In this document: positions 35,477 through 45,332 of the stretch, in pieces
How the letters are laid out: each line of letters begins with the position of its first letter
How positions within the stretch are numbered: position 1 is the stretch's first letter
Origin: Jutongia huaianensis
GTDB taxonomy: Bacteria > Bacillota > Clostridia > Lachnospirales > Lachnospiraceae
Reading direction: 5' to 3'
Assembly (NCBI RefSeq): GCF_014384985.1
Contig: NZ_JACRSX010000017.1
Span: 6,046 to 70,045 of the forward strand
Length of the DNA stretch: 64,000 nucleotides
The notes under the pieces: generated by a model
Told to the model about the DNA's origin: nothing
Databases searched by the model: none
The model's input: the letters and a program-made list of their open reading frames with translations, nothing else
Program-made: the position numbers and the translations under genes

Positions 35477-37816
35477 TTATTTCTCGTAGAATTCTTTCGT
35501 CTGGATGATCTCTGCCGGCACATCTACACGATCCTTTTCCCATACACGGAATTTCAGATCATATTCCCGGAGCTTTTTGCCCTTTTCCCGTTCATAGCGG
35601 GCCATCGCATTCTGGAATACCGGCTGCGCCTCCAGATTCTGGCGGAGTTCCAATGCAAACGGACAGTATGTCGCCAGAATCTCTCTCACCGGCTTACTGA
35701 GAAGCATGCCTCCCTGGGATTCATGCAAAATCCAATTGCTGTAATCTGCCGCAAAAATCTCTCTGCTGTTATTTCGATGCTTCTGAATCTGAAGCTTTAA
35801 TTTTTCCTTGCGGTCATCGGACAATTCACGATTCTTACGATAAAACTGCAGAAAATCAGAATATTCACTGGTCAGGGATTTGTACTGGATATTGTTCCAA
35901 TAAACACCCTGCATGGTACGGCAAAGCTCCCAGCGGAATGCTCCGGTCAGATGTACCACTGATTTGTCCAGATCTCCCTCTAAAAAGACAGGCAGTAAAA
36001 GACGTCCCGGTGTATTTCGTTTTCTGCCACTGAGTTCCTGCCACATAATGTCCTTGGAACCAACCGTCGGCAAAAGGATCACATCAGGACATACCTCCTG
36101 CTGGATAAACTCCTTTTTGATGCCCGGCACTTCTTTCCGAAACAGCACTTCCCGGTAAAATGCCGAAAAGTCAATACGGCGCAGTCTGTTGAATGCCGCA
36201 CAGATCTTCTCCTTGGACAGAAAATTCTTTTCCAGCGCCGTACATCCCTCGGTGTACAAAAACGGTACAAAAGATACGATCTGCCCACTGACCAGACGGT
36301 GTGTAATACGGAACATATTTGTCACTTCAAAATGCAGCTTCTGCTCCGAATCCTTCAACAACCCGTCCCGTTGCTGCGATGTAATCTCTTTATTTTTAAC
36401 CTTGTCCCGGAGGTTTTCCTCGTAATCCAGATCAAATTCATTTTTTGACGGCATTCTGTCACCATTCATAATGGCCTGCAGCCACTCCTTCATATCATAT
36501 ACCTGGCAGCCGTTCTGATGGATTCCGCCATTTTCCAGAGACAGCAGATCCTCGATGAGATCCTCTCTCAGCAGGCGTTCACTCAAAAAGCCGTACCGCA
36601 GGAACAGATCCACCTCAACAGGAGTATCTTCCTTGGAATAAAAATCCTTCAAAAAAACCTTCTCGTAGATCGGATAATATGCTTTCATTAATGAACGGCG
36701 CAGATTTCTCACCTCATCCGATGAGCTTTCCTTGTCCTTCAGCGCTTCAAACTGTCCTACAAGGGTTTCAAAGTGCTCTGCTTCCCCCGCCTCAATCTCA
36801 CCAAAAGCAAGAATGGTTCCCAGAGTATCCACAAGCTCTGCCGCATCAATATCCGATGTCTCCACCAGCGCAAGGGTATCCCCTGCCACATCCAGTGCAT
36901 TTCCTGTGCTGCGGCCGGGATTCAGCAAATTAAAATACGTTTCTTCCATTGCCGCCCTGTCAATGGCACTCTCTACATCTGCCCGCTTCATCAAAACGCC
37001 TTCCAGCACATTGATCCGGTCAATCACCTCATCCAGTTCTGACATAACCTCCCCGGCATCCTGGTCTGCTCTCTGCAGGATCAACGCAAATCCGGCAACA
37101 GAGGCGTAAAGATTCCTGCCATCCAGGATCAGATGACGCATCATCAGCTCCAGATACTCCGCCAGGGACTTGCTATAGTCATGAAGCTGATGCAGCAGAT
37201 CTACCTGCTCCCGTACATGATAAAGACAAATTTCTGCAGAGCTGCCGTAAAATGCTTTTTGTACATCCATAGGAACCTTGGCACACGCCTGGTAATAATG
37301 AACCTTGTCCAATGAAAGCATCTGCGGTTCATCAAAAGGATGCAGCTTTTCCAGTGCCGGAAGCTCCTGAAAATATGCACCGGTCTCCTTTGATATTTCC
37401 TGACACTTCCGGTACACTCTGTCAACCAGTTCATATGCTCCCTGTGCAGCCTCCTGCAGCTCTTCATATGCAGCTTCCTGCTCTGCCAGAGAGCGATGAA
37501 GCCCTGATACCATCAAAGCCACATAGTCCTTGTTGATCTGCATGATCTTACGGATATCACTCATTGCACCGGAAGATGGAAATACATAGATCACTGCGTT
37601 GGTCTGTGCCGTATATGTTACACTATGGGCTCCTCTGTTGAGATCGCGTACCCCAAGAAAGCATCCCGATCCAACTACCAGATTGATGCCATAACCGTGT
37701 ACCCGTATCCTGCCCTTAACTACCATTGCAATAGAATCAAGAAACTCTCCCGCTTCGTATATATCTGTCCCCTTAAGGATCTGATTAATACTGCCCTTTT
37801 TCAACTCTGCTTTCAC
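35477..37816 (-). CDS. Large protein with N-terminal cNMP-binding-like domain, unknown function
   Basis: The 779-residue protein begins with a CRP-like beta-roll (about 5-105: GTDIYEAGEFLDSIAMVVKG, VVGSGCFLGVRD). The rest is mainly helical, with no membrane segments, signal peptide, DNA-binding helix-turn-helix or enzyme motif that I recognise. A region near 570-640 (PDVILLPTVGSKDIMWQEL) looks like an alpha/beta segment. I choose the GTG at 37816 because GGGGGAG lies five bases before it; the ATG at 37843 has no site. It is a single-gene unit facing the SRP RNA. It may be a second-messenger-responsive scaffold, which is only a guess. Confidence 0.82.
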   Translation of the reverse strand: MKAELKKGSINQILKGTDIYEAGEFLDSIAMVVKGRIRVHGYGINLVVGSGCFLGVRDLNRGAHSVTYTAQTNAVIYVFPSSGAMSDIRKIMQINKDYVALMVSGLHRSLAEQEAAYEELQEAAQGAYELVDRVYRKCQEISKETGAYFQELPALEKLHPFDEPQMLSLDKVHYYQACAKVPMDVQKAFYGSSAEICLYHVREQVDLLHQLHDYSKSLAEYLELMMRHLILDGRNLYASVAGFALILQRADQDAGEVMSELDEVIDRINVLEGVLMKRADVESAIDRAAMEETYFNLLNPGRSTGNALDVAGDTLALVETSDIDAAELVDTLGTILAFGEIEAGEAEHFETLVGQFEALKDKESSSDEVRNLRRSLMKAYYPIYEKVFLKDFYSKEDTPVEVDLFLRYGFLSERLLREDLIEDLLSLENGGIHQNGCQVYDMKEWLQAIMNGDRMPSKNEFDLDYEENLRDKVKNKEITSQQRDGLLKDSEQKLHFEVTNMFRITHRLVSGQIVSFVPFLYTEGCTALEKNFLSKEKICAAFNRLRRIDFSAFYREVLFRKEVPGIKKEFIQQEVCPDVILLPTVGSKDIMWQELSGRKRNTPGRLLLPVFLEGDLDKSVVHLTGAFRWELCRTMQGVYWNNIQYKSLTSEYSDFLQFYRKNRELSDDRKEKLKLQIQKHRNNSREIFAADYSNWILHESQGGMLLSKPVREILATYCPFALELRQNLEAQPVFQNAMARYEREKGKKLREYDLKFRVWEKDRVDVPAEIIQTKEFYEK

Positions 37817-37952
37817 TGCTTCTCCCCCTTTGTACCCGAACATTCAGAATATACATTTATTTTACCAAAATCTACGCCAGAAATAAAGAAAAAAGTGGCA
37901 TTTCGTCCACTTTTCCAACTAACTAAAAATATTTATACATTTATTTTAAAAA

Positions 37953-38223
37953 CCGTGCATTCTGCGTTGTACACATCTCTGCGGACGTTACCGGTACAGT
38001 TAGCTCGGCTCCGGCAACCTCACGGCACACGGGAGGGCTCACTTAGTGCTGCTAGGTTCCCCTCCTGACACGGTTCATGAGTTCCCATTGCGCGAGACCA
38101 AAACGTCAACACCACTTATACCGGGCAGCTCCACAATCAATGCATCCGAAGCAGAACATCACCCCTGCTGTAGCGGATTGCAGGTACAGGGCACCGCTAT
38201 CTCCCCGGCTAGCACGGAAGCTT
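37953..38223 (-). ncRNA. ffs: Signal recognition particle RNA, large Bacillus type (scRNA)
   Basis: On the minus strand the sequence closely follows the Bacillus scRNA: a 5' part with CCGTGCTAGCCGGGGAG and CCTGTACCTGCAATCCGCT (Alu domain), GTGGTGTTGACGTTT, then the domain IV core GTCAGG-AGG-GGAA-CCT-AGCAGC (38069-38049), and a 3' end pairing with the 5' end (GCACGG). The GGAA tetraloop and both sides of the symmetric loop that binds Ffh are intact. The RNA forms the SRP with Ffh and targets membrane proteins. A T-rich stretch follows the 3' end. Exact ends are estimated by comparison; no protein gene is present in this gap. Confidence 0.95.
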
Positions 38224-38270
38224 TATGACATACTTCATATTTCACACAATATATATACTAGGTAAGGCTC

Positions 38271-38300
38271 ATTATATCCTCTCCCACAGGATATTGTCAA
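38271..38300 (-). promoter_or_regulatory. Promoter of the SRP RNA
   Basis: Consensus TTGACA (38300-38295) and TATAAT (38276-38271) on the minus strand are 18 bases apart. The predicted start is about 40 bases before the mature 5' end, which suggests a precursor that is trimmed. Confidence 0.85.
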
Positions 38301-38375
38301 GATATATTTCCTTGTTATTTTTCCCTGCCCATGCTAAACTAATCAGCAGACAAAAACAAAAGGAGGTATGATACC

Positions 38376-38918
38376 ATGCGATCGGAATATGAGACAAAAC
38401 GCCTTCTTCTCAGCGTCAGTCATCCTGACAAGGCCGCCAGCATCCTGACATTCTATGAAAATAACCGTGATTTTCTGGAGCCATACGAACCCTCCAAAAG
38501 ACCCGGTTTTTATACATTGGAATTCCAGCGTTCAAACCTCACTTTTGAATATAATTCCTTCGTGAAATCCCGCTATCTGCGCATGTGGCTTTACGACAAA
38601 CAGCAGCCGGAGATTCCCGTGGGCACTGTCTGTTTCAGTAATTTTCTCCGGGGTGCTTTTTCCAGTTGTATGATCGGATATAAAACAGACAAAGACCATC
38701 TCCGCAAAGGCTATATGATGGAGGCCCTCTCCTTTCTGATTCCTCTGGTATGCCGTGAATATCGTTTTCACCGTATTGAAGCATATGTTATGCCGGATAA
38801 TCTCCCTTCCATCGCTCTTCTGGAGCAGCTGACCTTCCACCGTGAGGGATTGCTTCATGACTTTGCCCAGATCAACGGTCAGTGGGAAAATCATTACATT
38901 TATACATATCTTGCATAG
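38376..38918 (+). CDS. GNAT acetyltransferase, RimJ/RimL-like
   Basis: The 180-residue protein has the GNAT pattern of the RimJ/RimL group: an N-terminal ETKRLLL, the acetyl-CoA-binding KDHLRKGYMMEALSFLI (variant of the Q/RxxGxG/A loop) near 105, and RIEAYVMPDNLPSIALLEQL near 135, followed by FHREGLL. Such enzymes acetylate N-termini of ribosomal proteins or small molecules. The ribosome site AAAGGAGG is strong. It stands alone between the SRP RNA and tadA, which converges with it. The target is unknown. Confidence 0.88.
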   Translation: MRSEYETKRLLLSVSHPDKAASILTFYENNRDFLEPYEPSKRPGFYTLEFQRSNLTFEYNSFVKSRYLRMWLYDKQQPEIPVGTVCFSNFLRGAFSSCMIGYKTDKDHLRKGYMMEALSFLIPLVCREYRFHRIEAYVMPDNLPSIALLEQLTFHREGLLHDFAQINGQWENHYIYTYLA

Positions 38919-38945
38919 AGTCCCGGCATTTCCGGTCAGAACACA

Positions 38946-39446
38946 TCAGCTTTCATTGGATGACTTTTTCTCTGCTTTCTTTTTTTGACGCAGATCTTTG
39001 AAAAAGTCCTTTAAAAGCTTCTGGCAATCCTCTTCCATAATGCCGGTTTCCATACGAACCCGGTGATTCAGACGATCCATCTGCAGCAGGTTTATGATGC
39101 TTCCCGCACATCCCGCCTTAGGATTCATCGCTCCAATCACAACCTCCGGAATCCTCGCCTGTACAATAGCTCCTGCACACATAGGGCATGGCTCCAGCGT
39201 GACATACATGGTACATTCCTCCAGACGCCAGTCTCCCAGCTTTTTACTCGCCTTTCGTATCGCTGCAATCTCTGCATGACCCAGTGCTGTTTTCTGCTGG
39301 TTTCTTTTATTGTAGCCTCTGGCAATGATCTTGTCCTTATACACGATCACACAACCTATCGGCACATCCCCTGCCTCTGCCGCTTTTTTAGCCTGACGCA
39401 GCGCCTCTTTCATATATTTTTCCTTAACCGCGATCTCTTCTGCCAT
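38946..39446 (-). CDS. tadA: tRNA-specific adenosine deaminase
   Basis: TadA converts A34 to inosine in tRNA-Arg(ACG). The 166-residue protein has the zinc motifs HAE (His57-Glu59) and PCPMC (Cys87, Cys90), with MYVTLEPCPMCAGAI and the tRNA-side FFKDLRQKK end. The C-terminus is Lys-rich. The start lies after GGAG with a 10-base gap. It is the only gene on its strand in this spot; the next gene upstream on the minus strand starts 118 bases away. Confidence 0.94.
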   Translation of the reverse strand: MAEEIAVKEKYMKEALRQAKKAAEAGDVPIGCVIVYKDKIIARGYNKRNQQKTALGHAEIAAIRKASKKLGDWRLEECTMYVTLEPCPMCAGAIVQARIPEVVIGAMNPKAGCAGSIINLLQMDRLNHRVRMETGIMEEDCQKLLKDFFKDLRQKKKAEKKSSNES

Positions 39447-39563
39447 TGCAATCCCTGCTCCATTTTTATTTTATGTAACTTTATTTTAGCACAGATTGGC
39501 CCTGTTGGAAAACCTGCATTTTCGAAATACTTTCTCCGGAAGCTCCCGTTTTCGGAAGCATCA

Positions 39564-40565
39564 CTAAGAAATTCGGTAAAGCCAGTAGCCAAAGGCCCCC
39601 TGACGATCCTTTACAGGAGAAAGAGGCTGGAAATGTGTCATCCGGCATTCCTCTGCCCATCTTCCGTTATCCTCGCTATATATACCGGGTACACCGATTC
39701 CATAACTGTCACCATCCATCCGGGTAAAGATCAGATGGCGGTAACAATAATATCCCCGAAGCAGAAACGGATTGCCCGCCAGCGACCAGTACGCTACCGG
39801 AAGATTCCCGATATCCTTCAGGTCGATCCGCACACATTCTCCCATGCCTGCCGTCTCAAAAGGATACATTTTCGGAAATACCCGCAGCATTTTTTCACAA
39901 AATTCCTGCGAGCGTGTTTTGGGGTTCTGCTGCCTCCCCTCCGGCATAGCATCCCTGTCTTCGCAGCCTTCCGCCGACACCGAGGAAGCCTCCATCTGGG
40001 GCACTTCCGATTCAGGCACAGTCTGCCCTTGCTCAAGTTCTGTCCGCTCCGGTCCAAGCCTTGTCTGCTCCGGCCCAAATTCTGTCTGCTCCGGTATGAC
40101 ATACTCCTTTTTCCTGCCAATTTTTCCTCCCTCCGGTGCAGCCGGCTCCACTTCCATATGCTCTGATCCTTCGGAGATTTCTGTGTCTGTATCTGTGCCA
40201 TGCTCCGAGATGACGATATCCTTCCATGTCGTTGCATAAAATACATTCTGCGATCCCGTAATATAAATTCCGTCTATCTGTTCAAAGGAATAATCTGTTC
40301 CCGCCACATGCACCTGGGAAGTCTCGATCCTTCCGGCAAAGGTATTGCCATTTCGTGCAAGCTTTCCCGCCGGCACCGGAATAAGTCCCTCTTCCTTCTG
40401 TATAAAAAATGACATTCCCGGGGATGCTGAGATTGTATCCTGAAATCTCACAGTAACGCGACATTTACCATTTCTTAATTCAATCCTCGCATAACCGACA
40501 TTTTTCCCCTTGATTCCCTTCTCATATCGATAAAGATAGGAAACCATCCTCTGATACCCGCTCAT
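39564..40565 (-). CDS. Conserved Lachnospiraceae-type protein, unknown function
   Basis: The 333-residue protein has a conserved-looking N-terminal domain of about 120 residues (MVSYLYRYEKGIKGKNVGYARIE...VTVRFQD; ending TGSQNVFYATTWKD). A low-complexity, acidic middle follows (about 120-215, repeats of GPEQTxLGPE/ERTELEQ), then a C-terminal domain of 115 residues (KMLRVFPKMYPFE to GYWLYRI). I recall this layout from Lachnospiraceae genomes (DUF6128-like), but have not checked it. No signal peptide or membrane segment. The ribosome site GGAGG is good. Its function is unknown. Confidence 0.72.
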   Translation of the reverse strand: MSGYQRMVSYLYRYEKGIKGKNVGYARIELRNGKCRVTVRFQDTISASPGMSFFIQKEEGLIPVPAGKLARNGNTFAGRIETSQVHVAGTDYSFEQIDGIYITGSQNVFYATTWKDIVISEHGTDTDTEISEGSEHMEVEPAAPEGGKIGRKKEYVIPEQTEFGPEQTRLGPERTELEQGQTVPESEVPQMEASSVSAEGCEDRDAMPEGRQQNPKTRSQEFCEKMLRVFPKMYPFETAGMGECVRIDLKDIGNLPVAYWSLAGNPFLLRGYYCYRHLIFTRMDGDSYGIGVPGIYSEDNGRWAEECRMTHFQPLSPVKDRQGAFGYWLYRIS

Positions 40566-40734
40566 ATTTCCTCCATTCCGGAATGATCAACCCGGCAATA
40601 CCGAAAAACATCATCCTCTTTATTTTCTATATGACTTTGCAGCTGATGCCAGAGACCGCTGCACTACAATCTGCTTTTGATCCCCGTGTCATAATACATA
40701 ATATATGTACATACTCCATCCCTTAGAACAGGTG

Positions 40735-40763
40735 TGGACAATTTGTCAATTAATTGTTATACT
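40735..40763 (+). promoter_or_regulatory. Promoter of the Mrp/NBP35 gene
   Basis: TGGACA (40735-40740) and TATACT (40758-40763) with a 17-base spacer, 34 bases before the start codon. Confidence 0.75.
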
Positions 40764-40797
40764 GAATTTTACGTGTATAAAGAAAGGAAGGATTATT

Positions 40798-41625
40798 ATG
40801 AGCGAAAACTGTTCCCATGATTGTGGAAGCTGTTCTGCTGACTGCAGCAGCCGTTCCCCTCAGAATATGATTGAACAACCAAATAAAGAGAGCCGTATCG
40901 ACAAGGTGATCGGCGTTGTCAGTGGAAAAGGAGGCGTTGGCAAGTCCATGATCTCCTCTATGCTGGCTGTCAACCTCCAGAGAAAGGGACACCATACTGC
41001 CATTATGGATGCCGATGTGACAGGACCTTCTATTCCAAAGGCTTTCGGGATCACAGAGCATGCCATCGGCACGGACACGGTTATTTACCCGGTAGAAAGC
41101 AAGACCGGCATCCAGACCATGTCTGTCAATCTCCTGCTGGAGGACTCCAACGACCCGGTCATCTGGAGAGGACCTGTCATTGCTGGTACTGTAAAGCAGT
41201 TCTGGACAGATGTATTATGGAAGGATGTTGACTATATGATCGTGGATATGCCTCCGGGAACCGGTGACGTGCCTCTGACCGTATTTCAGTCTCTTCCGGT
41301 AGACGGAATCGTTATTGTGACTTCTCCTCAGGAGCTTGTTTCTATGATCGTCGGCAAAGCAGTTCGTATGGCACAGATGATGAACATCCCAATTCTCGGT
41401 ATCATTGAAAATATGAGCTATGTGGAATGTCCGGACTGCGGCAAACAGATCCATATCTTCGGAGAAAGCCATGTTGATGAGGTTGCAAAGCAGTATAATC
41501 TGCCGGTTCTTGGTCGCATCCCAATGACTGCCGAGATCGCTGCTGCCAGCGATGCCGGTAATGTCGAGGAGCTGCAGGGAAATTGGTTTGATGACGCTGT
41601 TGCTGCCATTGAGAAGCTGTCATAA
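40798..41625 (+). CDS. Mrp/NBP35-family Fe-S carrier ATPase
   Basis: This 275-residue P-loop ATPase has an N-terminal cysteine cluster (CSHDCGSCSADC), the deviant Walker A GKGGVGKSM near residue 43, DADVTGPSIPKAFG, the MIVDMPPGTGDVPLT segment and a CPDC pair near 210 that bridges an Fe-S cluster in the dimer. It inserts or carries 4Fe-4S clusters for other proteins. The ATG at 40798 follows GGAAGG; the upstream in-frame ATG at 40705 precedes the promoter. It is a single gene ending at a bidirectional terminator shared with ileS. Confidence 0.93.
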   Translation: MSENCSHDCGSCSADCSSRSPQNMIEQPNKESRIDKVIGVVSGKGGVGKSMISSMLAVNLQRKGHHTAIMDADVTGPSIPKAFGITEHAIGTDTVIYPVESKTGIQTMSVNLLLEDSNDPVIWRGPVIAGTVKQFWTDVLWKDVDYMIVDMPPGTGDVPLTVFQSLPVDGIVIVTSPQELVSMIVGKAVRMAQMMNIPILGIIENMSYVECPDCGKQIHIFGESHVDEVAKQYNLPVLGRIPMTAEIAAASDAGNVEELQGNWFDDAVAAIEKLS

Positions 41626-41658
41626 TTTTTGACGGATCACTTTATTCTGACACACAAC

Positions 41659-41704
41659 AAAGCCGGTGGGCTGCCACATTTGTGACAGCCCACCGGCTTT
41701 TTAT
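41659..41704. terminator. Bidirectional terminator between mrp and ileS
   Basis: A 20-base stem, AAAGCCGGTGGGCTGCCACA (41659-41678) against its complement with one mismatch (41681-41700), has a T-run on the plus side and A-run on the other. The two genes converge here. Confidence 0.92.
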
Positions 41705-41727
41705 CTTTAAAACTGCTCCATGAACTC

Positions 41728-44700
41728 TTACAGCTTCTCGACACCAAGCGTAACCTTCTCGCCGTTGATACTCCATTCCTTGACAAAACCCTTTGCTCCA
41801 TCATAAGAAACCTCGTCGGCCAGAACCTCAGACTTGATCTGTGCCTCATTGTCCTGAATCACCTTCTGAACCTTATCATTGTCCTGCATGCTGACTCTGA
41901 TATGATCCATCACCTCAAAGCCTGCATCCTTACGCATAGTCTGAACCTTACTGATGATCTCGCGTACAAAACCTTCCTCCAGAAGCTCCGGTGTCAGGTT
42001 CGTATCAAGAACCACCGTAATGCCGTGGTCACTGTCAGAAACATAGCCCTCCATCTGCGCTGCTTCAATCAGAAGATCATCCTTCTCCAAAGCCTCATCC
42101 TGACCATCGACCTGAATCGTCAGAGTTCCCTTTTCATTCAACTCTGCCATAGCTGCCTGACCGTCAAGCTCTGCAAGAATCTGTCTCACATCATTGATCT
42201 TCTTGCCAAAACGACGTCCCAGCGTCTTAAGCTGTGGCTTAAAGCTATAGGTTGTCAGCTTGCTCACATCATCAGTCAGCTCTGCTTCCTTCACATTCAG
42301 CTCGTCACGGATAATATCTACATAGAAGTCACTGAGCTCCTTGCCGGCTTTAATATACATCTTGCCGATCGGCTGTCTGTTCTTGATATTGGCGGTATTT
42401 CTGCAGGCACGTCCGATCACGACCGCCTCCAGTACAACCTCCATATCAGCCTCAAGCTGAGAGTCAATATGTGCCTCATCCACCTTCGGGAAGTCACACA
42501 GATGTACGCTCTCCGGTGCACTTGGATCAATAGAGCATACCAGATTGCGGTAAATATCCTCAGTCATAAATGGGATCATTGGTGCAGCCGCTTTGGAGAT
42601 CGTAACAAGTGCGGTATAAAGAGTCATATAAGCATTGATCTTATCCTGCTCCATTCCCTTTGCCCAGAAACGCTCACGGCAGCGACGTACATACCAGTTA
42701 CTCATCTCATCCACAAACTCCTGCAGTGCTCTTGCTGTCTCCGGGATACGATATGCAGCCAGATTTTCATCCACAGCCTTAACGGTACTGTTCAGACGGG
42801 ACAGAAGCCATTTATCCATAACAGAAAGCTTGTCATAATCTAATGTATATTTCGTTGCGTCAAACTCATCAATATTTGCATAAAGTACAAAGAATGCGTA
42901 GGTATTCCAAAGAGTACCCATAAACTTACGCTGTCCCTCCTGTACAGCCTTTCCGTGGAAACGGTTCGGCAGCCATGGGGCACTGTTAATATAGAAGTAC
43001 CAACGAATCGCATCAGCACCATACTTATCCAGCGCATCAAACGGATCTACCGCATTCCCCTTGGACTTACTCATCTTCTGTCCATTCTCGTCCTGAACGT
43101 GACCCAGAACGATAACATTCTCATAAGGAGCCTGGTTAAACAGAAGGGTAGACTCTGCCATCAGGGAGTAGAACCATCCTCTTGTCTGATCCACAGCCTC
43201 AGAAATAAACTGTGCCGGGAACTGCTGCTCAAAGAGATCCTTATTTTCAAATGGATAATGATGCTGTGCAAACGGCATTGCTCCGGAATCAAACCAGCAG
43301 TCAATAACCTCCGGAACACGGCGCATGGTCTTGCCGCAGTCCGGACATGTAAATGTTACGGCGTCAATATACGGACGATGAAGCTCTACCTTGGCATCCT
43401 CCGGATTGCCACTTCTCTCCGCCAACTCTGCACGGCTTCCGATAGACTCCTGTCTGCCGCAGCCCTCACACTCCCAGATATTTAACGGAGTACCCCAGTA
43501 ACGGTTTCTGGAAATACCCCAGTCCTGAATATTCTCCAGCCAGTTTCCGAAACGTCCGGAACCAATCGACTCAGGGATCCAGTTGACCGTATTGTTGTTG
43601 CGGACCAGATCATCACGAACCTCTGTCATCTTGATGAACCATGACTCACGGGCATAATAGATCAGCGGAGTATCACAACGCCAGCAATGAGGATAATCAT
43701 GCTCAAACTTCGGAGCTGCAAAAAGCTTACCGGATGCGTCCAGATCCTTTAACACCTCCGGATCTGCCTTCTTTACAAAAAGTCCCGCAAACGGAGTCTC
43801 CTCGCTCATCTCACCCTTGCCGTTTACAAACTGTACAAACGGCAGATCATAGTTACGTCCCACATTCGCATCATCCTCACCAAATGCAGGAGCAATATGA
43901 ACGATACCGGTACCATCTGACATCGTAACATAAGTATCACAGGTTACAAAGAAACCTTTCTTGTGCTGCTTGTCCGCACATTCCTTTGCACAGGCATAAA
44001 GCGGCTCGTATTCCTTATGCTCCAGATCACTTCCCTTATATGTCTCCAGCACCTCATATGCCTTAACGCCTTCCTCCTGTGCCAGACCACCAAGTACGTT
44101 GTCTGCCAGAGCCTCGGCCAGATAATAGGTATATCCGTCTGCTGCCTTGACCTTAATATAAGTATCCTCCGGGTTTACACAAAGTGCCACATTTGATGGC
44201 AGTGTCCAAGGAGTCGTGGTCCATGCCAGGAAATACGCATCCTCGCCAACCACCTTAAAACGGACGATTGCAGAGCGCTCCTTGACCAGCTTATAGCCCT
44301 GTGCTACCTCCTGAGAAGAAAGAGGTGTACCACATCTCGGACAATAAGGTACGATCTTAAACCCTTTATATAGAAGCTTCTTGTTCCAGATTTCCTTTAA
44401 AGCCCACCACTCGGACTCAATGAAATTGTCATCATAGGTGACATATGGATTGTCCATATCTGCCCAGAAACCAACGGTGCCGGAGAAATCCTCCCACATT
44501 CCCTTATATTTCCAGACAGACTCCTTACACTTCTTAATGAAAGGCTCCATACCATACTCTTCGATCTGCTCTTTTCCATCCAGACCCAGAAGCTTCTCTA
44601 CCTCCAGCTCAACCGGCAGTCCGTGGGTATCCCATCCTGCTTTACGAGGTACCATATATCCCTTCATGGTTTTGTAACGGGGGATCATATCCTTAATAAC

Positions 44701-44886
44701 ACGGGTGAGCACATGACCAATATGAGGTTTACCATTTGCGGTAGGCGGTCCATCATAAAAGGTATAAACCGGCTTTCCCTCTCTTGCCTTCATGGACTTC
44801 TCAAAAATCTGCTGATTTCGCCAGAATTTTCCTACGTTTTTTTCTCTGTCAACAAAATTCATGTCAGGTGAAACTTTCTGATACAT
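41728..44886 (-). CDS. ileS: Isoleucyl-tRNA synthetase, type 2 (eukaryote-like)
   Basis: The 1052-residue enzyme charges tRNA-Ile. It has HIGH at residues 55-58, KMSKS near 600, the editing domain with GWDTHGLPVELEVEK before it, and a long C-terminal anticodon-binding part. The length and motifs such as PHIGHVLTRVIKDMIPRYK mark it as IleS2; that class, unlike IleS1 (about 930 residues), tends to tolerate mupirocin. The ATG at 44886 has AGAAGGAGG before it; the one at 44946 lacks a site. A T-box leader with its own promoter controls it. It ends at a terminator shared with mrp. Confidence 0.96.
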   Translation of the reverse strand: MYQKVSPDMNFVDREKNVGKFWRNQQIFEKSMKAREGKPVYTFYDGPPTANGKPHIGHVLTRVIKDMIPRYKTMKGYMVPRKAGWDTHGLPVELEVEKLLGLDGKEQIEEYGMEPFIKKCKESVWKYKGMWEDFSGTVGFWADMDNPYVTYDDNFIESEWWALKEIWNKKLLYKGFKIVPYCPRCGTPLSSQEVAQGYKLVKERSAIVRFKVVGEDAYFLAWTTTPWTLPSNVALCVNPEDTYIKVKAADGYTYYLAEALADNVLGGLAQEEGVKAYEVLETYKGSDLEHKEYEPLYACAKECADKQHKKGFFVTCDTYVTMSDGTGIVHIAPAFGEDDANVGRNYDLPFVQFVNGKGEMSEETPFAGLFVKKADPEVLKDLDASGKLFAAPKFEHDYPHCWRCDTPLIYYARESWFIKMTEVRDDLVRNNNTVNWIPESIGSGRFGNWLENIQDWGISRNRYWGTPLNIWECEGCGRQESIGSRAELAERSGNPEDAKVELHRPYIDAVTFTCPDCGKTMRRVPEVIDCWFDSGAMPFAQHHYPFENKDLFEQQFPAQFISEAVDQTRGWFYSLMAESTLLFNQAPYENVIVLGHVQDENGQKMSKSKGNAVDPFDALDKYGADAIRWYFYINSAPWLPNRFHGKAVQEGQRKFMGTLWNTYAFFVLYANIDEFDATKYTLDYDKLSVMDKWLLSRLNSTVKAVDENLAAYRIPETARALQEFVDEMSNWYVRRCRERFWAKGMEQDKINAYMTLYTALVTISKAAAPMIPFMTEDIYRNLVCSIDPSAPESVHLCDFPKVDEAHIDSQLEADMEVVLEAVVIGRACRNTANIKNRQPIGKMYIKAGKELSDFYVDIIRDELNVKEAELTDDVSKLTTYSFKPQLKTLGRRFGKKINDVRQILAELDGQAAMAELNEKGTLTIQVDGQDEALEKDDLLIEAAQMEGYVSDSDHGITVVLDTNLTPELLEEGFVREIISKVQTMRKDAGFEVMDHIRVSMQDNDKVQKVIQDNEAQIKSEVLADEVSYDGAKGFVKEWSINGEKVTLGVEKL

Positions 44887-45005
44887 ACGTTTTCCTCCTT
44901 CTAAAATATCTGATCCAAAGCAGACCGGTATCAACAGTCTGCCCATCTGTGAACCGTTATATAAATAAGGCTGCTATTTATAGAAAACCGGATATTTGTT
45001 TCCTA

Positions 45006-45326
45006 TCAATAAAAAAGACCTTCATCCTAAACAGGATGAAAGCCGTAACATTCATAACCACCTATTTAATCTGTACGGAAAATGGGGCAGTGAAATTCTT
45101 TGCCCTTGTGTACACCACATTGTACGCAATAACGATTCGATACATACCCCTATAACGGCGGGATCCGTCAGGCTGTACTGATAACACAACGTTCCAGTCT
45201 GCAACTCAGGAGTGATCTTCCCTCATCTATCCAAGAGAATACTCTCTATGCATCCGGTTCGCACTATCCCGGACTCACTGAAGCGTTTCCAAACAAGGTA
45301 CTGTCTCCGTCACAGTTTTTCACTAT
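45006..45326 (-). promoter_or_regulatory. T-box riboswitch of ileS
   Basis: The leader on the minus strand has T-box features: Stem I with GAGTCCGGGATAGTGCGAACC, a GAAG-ATC-ACTCC specifier region with the Ile codon ATC at 45216-45214, a T-box-like GTGGTGTACAC with UGGU (45117-45114) able to pair with the ACCA end of tRNA-Ile, and a terminator hairpin TTTCATCCT/AGGATGAA with a T6 run (45041-45012). Uncharged tRNA-Ile should bind and prevent termination. Between this and the XRE gene (45362-45472) I see nothing else. Confidence 0.88.
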
Positions 45327-45332
45327 AGTTTT

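Noticed and set aside
38046..38265. Two overlapping plus-strand ORFs of about 60 codons
   Set aside because: They lie antisense to the SRP RNA, which explains the sequence conservation.
39063..40166. 367-codon plus-strand ORF
   Set aside because: It is antisense to tadA and the following gene; tadA has all catalytic motifs.
43966..45155. Plus-strand ORFs over the 5' end of ileS and its leader
   Set aside because: They are shadows of ileS and the T-box region.
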